A stretch of 64,000 nt of DNA from Sorghum bicolor (taxonomy: Eukaryota > Streptophyta > Magnoliopsida > Poales > Poaceae): NCBI RefSeq assembly GCF_000003195.3, contig NC_012878.2, positions 57,040,629 through 57,104,628 on the forward strand, in the 5' to 3' direction. Positions 11,832 through 21,154 of the stretch are shown piece after piece. The translations under genes were made by a program, and so were the position numbers. Under the pieces are notes generated by a model, which was given only the letters and a program-made list of their open reading frames with translations, was not told the DNA's origin and made no database searches. Numbering within the stretch: position 1 is the stretch's first letter; every line of letters begins with the position of its first letter.

Positions 11832-12071
11832 GCCTTGTTTAGTTCATTATCAGATTTTTTTTGGCTAATGTAGCACTTTCGTTTGTATTTGACAATTATT
11901 GTTCAATCATGAATTAACTAGGTTTAAAAGTTTCGTCTCACAAATTGCAGGTAAACTATGCAATTAGTTATTTTTTATCTATATTTAAAGCTCTATGCAT
12001 ATGCAACAAGATTTGATGTGATGAATTTTTTTTAAAAAAATATTAGATTTTAGGTGAAACTAAACAAGTCC
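11832..12071. mobile_element. Tourist-like MITE, family copy
   Basis: Ends GCCTTGTTTAGTTC and AACTAAACAAGTCC, flanked by TTA at 11829-11831 and 12072-12074. It is in the opposite orientation to the first copy (TGTAGCACTTTCGTTTG comes first). Confidence 0.85.
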
Positions 12072-12201
12072 TTAGTAGTTGAAGTGGATGATGTCATTTT
12101 TAGATATGAAAGCCCTTTGCTCTCCGCTTCACTATATCTAATGTGAGAAGAGAGAAAGAAACTCCATGCGTGTGTGCTCGCGATGACAGCCGTGTGGCAG
12201 G

Positions 12202-12478
12202 GTCAGAGCGTGAAAGAAGAGGGAGCCTGACAAAGCCCTTTTTATATAAGTTAATTACGAGAAATTATTCAAGACATACGTTTTCTCTTTCTCTACTTTT
12301 TTTAGTCGTTTCAAATACTTACTGATTTATCAAGTGTACGGCCAGAGTGTGAAAGAAGAGGAAGCCTGACAAAGCCCTTTTTTATATCTAAGTTAATTAC
12401 GAGAAATCACTCGAGACACACGTTTTCTCTTTCTTTAATTTTTTTAGCTGTTTCAAATACTTGATTTATCAAGTGTGT
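12202..12478. repeat. Tandem duplication, two units of about 136 bp
   Basis: The unit begins CAGAGYGTGAAAGAAGAGG and contains GCCTGACAAAGCCC, TTAATTACGAGAAATYA and ATTTATCAAGTGT. It occurs at about 12203-12338 and again at 12343-12478 with scattered mismatches. It sits at the end of a fragment resembling another MITE and has no coding potential. Confidence 0.75.
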
Positions 12479-13367
12479 TTTTAGAGAGGTGCTTCAATGA
12501 AAGTGTGAAAGCACCCGCTGCGCCCTTTGTTTAGGGTAGGTTGCTTATTCTTATTTGTGTACTTCGTCCACTTTAAATTATAAATTCCTTTGGTTTTGTT
12601 AGATAGATAGATTTTACTATATATTTAGATATAGATTTTTTTAAAGAGCAACAAGAGGTTTGCCATGGTTTTATTGACGATAAAAAGAGCAAAAACATGA
12701 TTACAAATGCATGACTAGAGTAACACCGGTGGTCCACAACTACCAATCCTGATGTGACAAAAAGAAAAAGAGAGAGAGAGAAAAAAAAGACACAACAGGT
12801 CAGAAAAAAAGGTCATAAAAAGTACCTCCAAAAAATCCAAGAGGAATGGCACAACACAATGACTAAACGCAACTAAAAACTTAGGAAGACAACTTTAAAA
12901 GAATCTGTGGTAGTATTTGTTATAGTGCCAAGTTAAACTGTTGTATATCATGCTTGCACAAAGAGAGTAGCTAGTTAGATTCGATGTCACGAAAGAATAT
13001 TTAAAATTTTTTGGAATTGGTGCAACTAAAAGGCCTTATTTCTGTTTCAATCATCGGCCCAGCTTTACTGAGATGCCAATCTCGGGCATCCTCCATTTTA
13101 CATGGGTTGGACCACTTGGACGGAGTAACGACCACGTGGTTCTCGCTATATTTGAACGCATGCCTTCCCGCGCGAATCGCGCACCGGCAGCGCGAAGGCG
13201 CCAGCTATGCACAGCGAATGGAGCTAGAAACCGCCGGCGGCGAGCGCGCGCGACGAAGACGATCCAAATTTAGGCGCCAGAATGACTAGAGGAGCGGTCA
13301 CGCAGGAGGAGGCCGGAGGGAAGGGGGAGACCGGCTCCTCGACCTCTCCGCCGCCGCCGCCGCCGCA
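12479..13367. other. Upstream region of the glyoxal-oxidase-like gene
   Basis: 12630-12900 is A-rich, low-complexity sequence. A TATA-like GCTATATTTG occurs at 13144-13153, about 215 bp before the start codon. A (CCG)n leader immediately precedes the ATG at 13368. No other gene was seen. Confidence 0.4.
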
Positions 13368-15327
13368 ATGGGGTCCCCACCCCGCTCTGCGGTCATCGCC
13401 GTGGCCTTCCTCCTCCTCGCCTCCTCCGGTGAGGCGTTCTTCGACATCTTCAACTTCTTCCACCCGCACTCGGAGACCGACTACTTCCAGAACGCCTTCG
13501 AGGGCACGCCGGAGCAGACGGTGCCCACGCAGACGGAGCAGGAGGAGCGGGGCGCCGCGCCGGCCCTCGCCACGGGCCTCACCAGGGTGCCGGCCGGGGG
13601 ACCGCCCAGCAAGGCTGCGCAGGACACGGTCGCGCTCCCCGCCGACAAAGGCGGCGGGGCAGTCGGCTCGTGGACCATCGTCAGCGAAAACTCCGGCGTG
13701 TCGGCCATGCACATGGTCGTTATGCGCCATGGCAAGGCCGTCATGTTCGATACCAGCACCACCGGGCGGTCACTCATGCGGTTGCCCCAGGACAACTGCC
13801 GCATCGACCCGCGCGCCAAGGAGGAGGGCACCATGGACTGCTGGGCGCACTCCGTCGAGTTCGACTACAACACCGGCGGCCTCCGCCCTCTCAAGGTTAT
13901 TGGCTGCCTTAACGTTCTTGCATGCATGTGCAATGGCTCCGGTCCCAGTCTCAGGCCGGTTTTGATGGCATGCAATGCAATGCAATGCGCAGATCTTAAC
14001 AGACACATGGTGCTCGTCGGGCGCGTTGGACCCGGACGGCAACCTGGTGCAGACCGGCGGCTACTTCGAGGGCGAGAAGGTTGTGAGGACCCTGAGCCCG
14101 TGCGACACCTGCGACTGGCTGGAGCAACCCAACAGCTTCGCCGAGGGGAGATGGTACGCGACGCAGGTAGCGCTCCCGGACGGCCGGTTCATCATGTTCG
14201 GCGGTCGCCGCGCCTTCAGCTACGAGTACGTCCCGTGGCCCGGGAAGTCCAACGACAAGGCCGTCCGGTTGCCCTTCTTCCGCGAGACCACCGACGACGT
14301 GGAGAACAACCTGTACCCGTTCGTGAACCTCCTCCCCAGCGGCAACCTGTTCCTCTTCGCCAACGACCGCTCCGTCATCTTCGACGCCAAGTCGAGCAAG
14401 ATCGTGCGCGAGCTCCCCAAGCTCGACGGCGGGAGCCGCAACTACCCCGGGTCCGCCATGTCGACGCTGCTCCCGCTCGACCTCCGCAACGTCACCGGCG
14501 ACCCGGAGCCGGTGGTGGTCATCTGCGGCGGGGCGCCCAAGAAGGCCTTCAGGAAAGGCGAGAACAACACGTTCCTGCCGGCGCTCCGCGACTGCGCCCG
14601 CATCAACCTGGCAAGGCCCGACGCGCAGTGGGAGAGCGAGGACATGCCCGTGGGCCGCGTCATGGGCGACATGCTGATCCTCCCCACCGGCGACCTGCTG
14701 CTGCTCAGCGGCGCCGCCAAGGGCTGCGCCGGCTGGGGCTTCGGCAGGCAGCCGGTGCTGACCCCGATCCTGTACTCGCCGCGCAAGGCGGAGGGCCCGC
14801 GGTTCCGGGCGCTGGCGTCGTCCACCATCGCGCGCATGTACCACTCCAGCAGCGCCGTGCTGCCCGACGCCACCGTGCTGGTGGCCGGCGGCAACGCCAA
14901 CGCGGCCTACAACTTCAGCGACGTGGACTTCCCCACCGAGGTGCGCGTGGAGCGGTTCACCCCGCCGTACCTCAGCGATGATGGGGCCGCCGACAACCGC
15001 GCGGTGATCGACTTGGCGTCGTTGCCCGTGGACGGGATGCGGTACGGCGCCCCGTTCGCGTTCCGGTTCTCCGTGACCTCCGAGCCGGCCGTGGTGGAGG
15101 CCGACGTGAAGGTCACCTTGTACGCGCCGCCGTTCACCACGCACGGCTGCTCCATGAACCAGCGGCTGCTGATCCTGCACTTCACCTCGTACGTCCAGGA
15201 GGGACGGAGCTACAGGGTGTGCGTGGACGGGCCGGGCAAGCCGGAGCTAGCGCCGCGGGGGTACTACCTGCTGTTCGTCGTGGCCAAGGGCGTGCCGAGC
15301 GTCGGTGTGTGGGTGAAGGTTTGGTGA
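13368..15327 (+). CDS. GLOX: Secreted glyoxal/galactose-oxidase-like enzyme (copper-radical oxidase)
   Basis: Two exons, 13368-13895 and 13993-15327, separated by a 97-bp GT-AG intron; 620 aa. Residues 1-23 are a signal peptide. A long variable N-terminal segment follows, then a glyoxal oxidase N-terminal (kelch propeller) domain and a C-terminal DUF1929 domain. Candidate radical and copper residues are visible: Cys183 (TDTWCSSG), Tyr253 (GGRRAFSYEY), Tyr459-His460 (ARMYHSSS) and His560 (FTTHGCSMNQR), the order known for galactose and glyoxal oxidases. The family oxidises aldehydes or alcohols with O2 and releases H2O2; plant members act in the cell wall or apoplast, including pollen and tapetum. 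Substrate and tissue cannot be inferred here. The gene is extremely GC-rich and the opposite strand carries a 394-codon shadow ORF. Confidence 0.93.
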
Positions 15328-15462
15328 GATCGATCGGCCGATCGTTGGATTTTAATGGGATCGATCCCCGTGTGGGTTTCTTTTTCTTTTTTCTTGATCG
15401 GGTTCGGGTGGTCAACCCGTATTGTACAGAAGTGGAGAGCCAGGCTACTAATTAATTGTGTA

Positions 15463-16275
15463 AAGAGTAAAGTCCATCAGCGGTCCTTAAACTTGTTTGG
15501 ATGTTTCATTCTGGTCCTTAAACTCGCAAAATGACCGTTTAAGTACCTAAACTTGTTCGATTGTGTCATTCTGGTCCCTAAACTTAAAAATCTCTCATAT
15601 AGGTCCTCAAACTTGTTCAGTTGTGTCATCCCGGTCCCTAAACTTGTTTTTAAGTCTTATCTGGGTCAAAACAGGACGAATCTAAAAACTCTATATTGAA
15701 AAATAATTCATAACTTTTTCATATGAACTCAAATGAAGATAAACTTTATATTAAAATTGTAGGCAGCAACATGATCTACAACTTTGCAGTTGAAAAGTTT
15801 TTAAATTAAAATCGTTTAGGTTCCCAAAATATTTTTTATAAGTTTATAAATTTTAAAATTTAAAATTTAAAATTAAATTTTATAACACTAAATGACTTCA
15901 AATAAAAAAACTTTTCAACTACAAAGTTGTAGATTGTGCTGAGGACTATAACTTTGGTATAAAACTTGTCTTGATTTGAGTTCATATGAAAAAGTTATGA
16001 ATTATTTTTTGATATAGAGTTGTTAGATCGCTTTGTTTTGACCCAGATGAGATTCAAAACCAAGCTTAGGAACCGAGATGACACAACTGAACAACTTTGA
16101 GGATCTAAACGGATGATTTCTAAGTTTAGGGACCAGGATGACACAATTGAACAAGTTTAGGGACCGAGATGACACAGATGAACAAGTTTGAGGACCTAAA
16201 CAATCGATTTGTGAGTTTATGGACCGGGATGACACGACAGCACAAGTTTAGGGACCGGTAGTGGACTTTACTCTT
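15463..16275. mobile_element. Foldback element with repeated GTCCCTAAACTTG arms
   Basis: Perfect 14-bp ends AAGAGTAAAGTCCA and TGGACTTTACTCTT, flanked by GTGTA (15458-15462 and 16276-16280; the duplication could be read as up to 7 bp). Each outer arm holds about six units of roughly 30 bp based on GGTCCYTAAACTTGTTC, alternating with TGTGTCATYCCGG. The inner part is an imperfect palindrome around 15865. Non-coding; class unassigned. It begins about 135 bp after the oxidase stop codon, so it may lie in or near that gene's 3' UTR. Confidence 0.85.
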
Positions 16276-16493
16276 GTGTAAAATATTGTTTGAGTACTCT
16301 TGCTCGGCTTGTGTGCGTCTTTTACCTAGGGATGGATAGATGTTTTTGGGATCAATCAGATTGGCCAGATCACCGCTGGATCACTATGTGATGTGTGCTG
16401 TTCTTTGTTTCCCCTTGCTTCTCACTTTCTCAGAACGTTGCGTCGTTGGTGCGCTAGTTTGAAGAACACACGTATAGTAGACTAGTAGTGGGT

Positions 16494-16699
16494 AGTCCAC
16501 GGATTGACAAAAGACAGAAGGCGTGCATGCCGATGCCGCTGATGTTCAGAAGCTTGACAACATTGATCATTAACAAATTGTGCGGTATTCATGATAATAG
16601 TTTCAAGAAAACATCTATCTTAGTCTCAATAGTGAGTTTCATGTTATTGTTTTTAATAGTGCCATGCACGCCTTCTGTTTTTTGTCAATCCGCGGACTT
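16494..16699. mobile_element. Small foldback (MITE-like) element
   Basis: Inverted ends of about 36 bp beginning AGTCCACGGATTGACAAAAG (left, 16494) and matching the right arm 16663-16699, with few mismatches. The spacer is AT-rich. The target duplication is not clear, so the true outer ends may differ. Confidence 0.65.
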
Positions 16700-17605
16700 G
16701 ATGAAGAGTTTCATTATGTGGTTTCAAAAACGTTTAATTTTAAGACTCATAGAGAGTTGATAACTATGCCATGGCGCCAGCGGACGGATGGCCAAGTTGG
16801 TGTGCTGGCAGCTCGCCGGCCTCCTCGCGACGCTCAGCCCTTCTGATCTGTAGCCTCATCTCCGTCACTTTGTTGCTTGTCTCGCCTACGGTGATGGCAG
16901 ATCTCCTCCTTTCTGTATGCATCTTCGTCTCCTTGCAACTACCAGATAGCAGAAATGTCGTGTGTGGAGCACCGCCCCTGCCCTCCACCCTCTTCGTGTT
17001 CTGTGGTAGACTGGTAGTCATTCAAGAAGGAAAAGGGCAGCGTAGTCGAAGGAGTTGAAGCAGATGCATGGCCTCCGCTCAGCAAGGTCATCAATGGATG
17101 AGCTGTTTCTGCACTGGTGTCTTCACTCGGCAAGCTCCGGAAAGCTAGTCAGTGTCAAAGATATGGATGTATATACTCCCTTGCATAATATCTCCATCAA
17201 ATTTCTAGTTTTATTCAGTCCATCTGGATGAGCAATGGTGTTTCTGCATGCATTTTGTTTTTATGCTGACACATTGTTGGTACCCCAAAGAATCCGGTCA
17301 TGTTTTGATCTGAATTTCTGACCTCAAATTTGGGCGTTAATCTGAATATATTCAGTTCCGAGCTTCTATTTGAAACTCTGTTCTTAATCTCATTGCCCGT
17401 CTAGTGGCCATTCATTGTGATGCAATGTTAAGCAAATTTGTTGTCCCCAAAATAGTATGTATGAAATATCCACATAAACTGTTCTGTGACTGGATGAACT
17501 TTATTCAAACAAATTCGGCTAGAAGCATATAATATCATTGTAAAAGAAAATACAGCGAACATCGGTATGCTGGCACCAATATTGCGCTTGCAGGTAGAAA
17601 GTATG
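16700..17605. other. Intergenic, unassigned
   Basis: 16765-17060 is moderately GC-rich and carries a 95-codon plus-strand ORF with one hydrophobic stretch but no family I recognise; I do not call it a gene. 17150-17600 is AT-rich and its right end is probably the 3' UTR of the glycosyltransferase. Confidence 0.4.
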
Positions 17606-19424
17606 CTAAAATGATATTATGAAATCGACCAAGCTGACCAATGCTCTGTGGGACGACCCATCTTTGGTAGCACATTTTTCAGCCATCTCTTTCAAGTCCT
17701 TGGCTCTGTCTCTGTACTCTTTCGCTTGCTTGTCGTCCATCAGCTTGTCAATAGCAGCTCGTATATTCCCTCTTCGTAGCTGAGTCACCACCCCAATCTC
17801 CACTCCCACCTTCCAGAAGTCACAAACATACCTGGCAGTGCCAAATTGGTCCCCAAAACACGGCCTGCATAGCATGGGCACGCCTTGGGATATGCTCTCC
17901 ACGGTTGAGTTCCAGCCATTGTGCGTCAGGAAGGCGCAAATCGCTGGATGAGATAGCACCTCTTCCTGTGGTGCCCAGTAGACAATCTTACCACGACCAT
18001 GTATCTCCTCCTCCAATCCGTCCGGTAGCTGTAGCTTGGCGGACTCCAAGCTACGGCTACGGACAAGGCTCGGCCGAACTGCCCAAACGAACGGGCGCTT
18101 GCTGTCTGCAAGACCCCAGGCGAGCTCAACGAAATCGGGAGCGTCCATGGCGGCGATGCTACCGAAGCTGACATAGAGCACGGAGCCAGGCGCCTGGGTG
18201 TCCAGCCAGTCGAGGCACTCGCGGCCTCCTGGCATGAGGTTGGTCTTGACGACTGACGGCGAGAGTTTATTGAGAGGACCCACGGCGAACACCGGGATGG
18301 ACAATTCCTCCCTGATTTTATTCACGTTGTTGGCCTCGATGGCATCGAAGCTGTTGAGTATGAGGCCAGATGCCTGCCGCGCTCTGGCCACGACGTTGCC
18401 GACCATGCTGGCGAAGTCGTAAAGACTACTCGTGTCGATGCGTTCCAGGTCTTTCACACGGAACGGAGGCAGCTCCGGCACCGGATCGTCCTTCTTCGAC
18501 TCTGCAGAGCCGGGAACAAATGAGGGTTGTGTGCCTTATTAAGCTGATGATGCCAAAATTAGTCCATGATTATCAAATACACACTGTAAGTGTTAGAGTA
18601 GCCAAACCTAAATATTTTTGTAAACTAAACAAGACGTTAACGTTATTAGGTCTTGTTCAGTTCACCCAAAAACCAAAAACTTTTCAAGATTCTCCGTCAC
18701 ATCGAATCTTGCGACATATGCATGGAGTATTAAATTTAGATTAAAACAAAAATTAATTGCAGTTTGTCTATAAATCGCGAGACGAATCTTGTAAGCCTAG
18801 TTACTTTAGGATTGGATAATGTTTGTAAAATAAAAATGAAAGTGCTACAATGTTAAATCTAAAAACTTTTGGGATCTAAACAAGTCCTTAAGCTGATGTC
18901 AAAATTTCTGATAGGAGCCAATTGTTACCTTGTACAGGCAGGTAGCCCTTCTCAATTAGCGTCGGGTAGGCCATGAACGTCCGGAAGCTTGCCGCGCTGT
19001 TGGTGAAGAGCCCCAGCGACGGAACGCCTAGCTCCTGCGCAGCTGCCTGCGCTGAGAACCATACTGCGTCGGTGATCACGCAGTCGACACCGCCGCTCTC
19101 CTTGTCGGCAACAAGTGCAGCTACCCTGTCCTTGAAAGGCGCCGCGAAACTGGCGTTCAGATCCATGACAACTCTCGCGATGTCCTTGGACGCCATAAGC
19201 TCCGCCGGTACATCGGCAGACAAGGACTCGAAGCGGTACTCCGTCGGGTGGTTGGCCGGATCCAGCGGCTGAAGATCGGTATGGAGAACGATAATAGCGA
19301 GGCCCCGACGGTGAAGGGCAGCGGCTAGGCGCAGCATTGGGTTTAGGTGGCCCTGGTAAGGTAACGGGAATAGCACCACGCGGCGGCCGGCATCGGCACC
19401 GCTGCTCGGCTCCATGGCATCCAT
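17606..19424 (-). CDS. UDP-glycosyltransferase (family 1)
   Basis: Two exons, 18929-19424 and 17606-18501; 1392 nt, 463 aa, and the junction restores a Glu codon. It is a cytosolic GT-B enzyme that transfers sugar from UDP-sugar to small molecules. Catalytic His26 lies in FPLPYQGHLNPM, the paired Asp119 in CVITDAVWF, and the PSPG donor-binding box spans about 331-374 (WAPQEEVLSHPAICAFLTHN to FGDQ). The box has two uncommon features: Cys where Gly is usual after AI, and CRPC before the final FGDQ. The final Gln usually favours UDP-glucose. Overall it resembles the UGT76 group that includes maize BX8/BX9, but the acceptor cannot be predicted. The start is taken at 19424; Met4 (19415) is an alternative. 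A Tourist-like MITE fills much of the 427-bp intron. Confidence 0.93.
18649..18887. mobile_element. Tourist-like MITE in the glycosyltransferase intron
   Basis: GGTCTTGTTCAGTTCACC to ATCTAAACAAGTCC, flanked by TTA (18646-18648 and 18888-18890). Its left neighbour, 18555-18636, is a 3' half of another family copy ending ACTAAACAAGACG. Both lie within the intron and leave its splice sites intact. Confidence 0.85.
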
Positions 19425-19433
19425 GTCCACGGA

Positions 19434-19475
19434 CTCAGTGGCGGGACTAGGATTTTGGAGCTGGGTATTCAAAAT
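19434..19475 (-). mobile_element. Transposon end fragment abutting the glycosyltransferase start
   Basis: CAGTGGCGGGACTAGGATTT and the following GGGTATTC resemble the end of the element at 62983-63635 (GGTGGCGGAGCCAGG, then GGGTATTCC in reverse complement). It begins only about 10 bp upstream of the ATG at 19424, so the leader of that gene is probably transposon-derived. No matching second end was located. Confidence 0.45.
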
Positions 19476-20947
19476 GTATGAGCGAAGCAGGGAACCCAAA
19501 AACAAATTGAATCTGAATTTAAACTTAGAGAAGCAGAGAACTAGAGGCTCAGCTTGACTCACACCTCGTTGCTGCTGGCTGCCGGCCGACGCCCGGCCTC
19601 GGCCGTCCCTGCCCCCGGCCCTACCGGCTGCCGCTGCCGCCGGCCGGTCGCCGGATCCCGACTGCAGTGGCAACCTACGGCCTGCCGCTGCGCAGTGCCA
19701 GTGCGCGGTGCGCCCTTGCCGCCACCGCTCGCGGTCGTCGCTAGACGCTGCTTCGCTGGCGACTCCGCTCCGCCGTCCGCGTCCGGGATGCGCCGTGCGC
19801 GTGCGTGCTGGAGCCGGGAGGGAGCAGGCGTGAGGCCTGGTGGTCCGGGCTGCGGTTAGAAATATGAGCTGCTGGGCCTCGTTGCCTCGTTGGGCCTTCA
19901 GGTGGCGGAGGAGAATGAGTGAACAGTGAAGTCATGCTTGTTTCACAAAAAAATAACTTTTTTAAAAATTTGACTAATAATAATAATAATAAATAATTAG
20001 TATCAGTAGATACATCTTTGAGTGCACTATTATAATAAATTTATTTGAAGATATAAATGTTGCACGTATTTTCTATAAATCTAGTCAAAGTTAAGAAAGT
20101 TTGACCAACACTATTCCATAACGTCATCTATTTTGAGATGGAGAGAGTATGTTAGAAAAAGTTCACATTATCTCTCTTAATTTTCGAAAAGTTTAAGGAC
20201 GTGTTTGGTTTCTTGACCTAGAGCTGTGTTGCCTCGCTGGGAGAGGCTTCAGAGTGAGACCATGTGTTTGGTTTTCTTGCTTGGGGGTACTCGGGTTTGT
20301 GCTGTTGAGAATTGGCTCGCTTTTATGAGAGAGGGAAAACAGCTCGCCCGCCCAAGTGCGTTTCTTGCTGCGCGTGCCAGCACAACGAAGCAAGGCGTGT
20401 GTAGATCCAGTTGTGTACATCCAATTACAGAAGGAGATGCACGGACGTCACACATGCCGCTGCCTTGCTTCTCTCTCTCGGTCTCTCCCCGATCCGAATT
20501 ATCCAAACCTTCTGTGCAGTGCATCTTTTTAATTAAGCTGTGCAGACTCGCGAAGGTTGCGTGGTGCTTCTCACACGCGCTCTCACCACACTGGTAAAAC
20601 TTGCTCTGCGTACACGTACACGAACGTTTCCAGACACGACGCCCGCCTGTCTGGAACGATGTTACGATGGTTAAAAAAAACTTTTACCCTGTCGTGCGTC
20701 GTGGACAGTCCCTGCTGTCCACCTCTGTAATCAGACGATCCAAGGAGCCCCGGTGGAGGCGTCGACCTCATCGAGTCTCCGGTGACGACTGACGACCAGG
20801 TAAAATGCCGCGCTCCCGCTCAGCCCCTCCAGCGGGGTGCGGACAGGAATGGAGTGCGCTCGTACCCACCCCACCCACCCACCCACCCGCGAAATCCAAA
20901 TGGACGGTAGCAGATCTTCTAGAAGTGGAGCGGAAACCGTGGAGAGC
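19476..20947. other. Divergent intergenic region, glycosyltransferase / tubby gene
   Basis: 19550-19860 is GC-rich without a supported gene. 19945-20150 resembles a decayed Stowaway-type element: (TAA)n, CTAGTCAAAGTTAAGAAAGT and a terminal ATTTTGAGATGGAGAGAGTA. 20200-20900 has only short unsupported ORFs and a (CCCA)n tract at about 20868-20886. Confidence 0.4.
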
Positions 20948-20957
20948 TATAAAAATA
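20948..20957 (+). promoter_or_regulatory. TATA box of the tubby-like gene
   Basis: TATAAAAATA about 200 bp upstream of the start at 21155, followed by a GC-rich leader. Two in-frame ATGs upstream (20837, 20900) lie before this box, which argues against their use. Confidence 0.6.
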
Positions 20958-21154
20958 AAGGCGCGCGCAGCAGCAGGAGCGCTGGATCCGCTCTCCCGCA
21001 GGCGCGACGACTCGCGAGCAAATTTATCCTGTCTGTCGTCTCCCCCGGTTCGAGCGGCGCACACGGCTCGGTTCTGCTTTCGAGAAACGAGACAGCAGGT
21101 CCTCCGCACCGCACGGCGCGGCGCTGTGCCTGCCACTACCCCGTAGCGTGCGAA

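Noticed and set aside
13996..15180. 394-codon minus-strand ORF
   Set aside because: Antisense shadow of the oxidase gene, caused by very high third-position GC.
16771..17058. 95-codon ORF with one hydrophobic stretch
   Set aside because: No signal of selection, start context or homologous family could be recognised, and it overlaps other ORFs.
20837..21154. N-terminal extension of the tubby-like protein from in-frame ATGs at 20837 or 20900
   Set aside because: Both precede the TATA box at 20948 and the extension is low complexity; the start at 21155 fits the family better.
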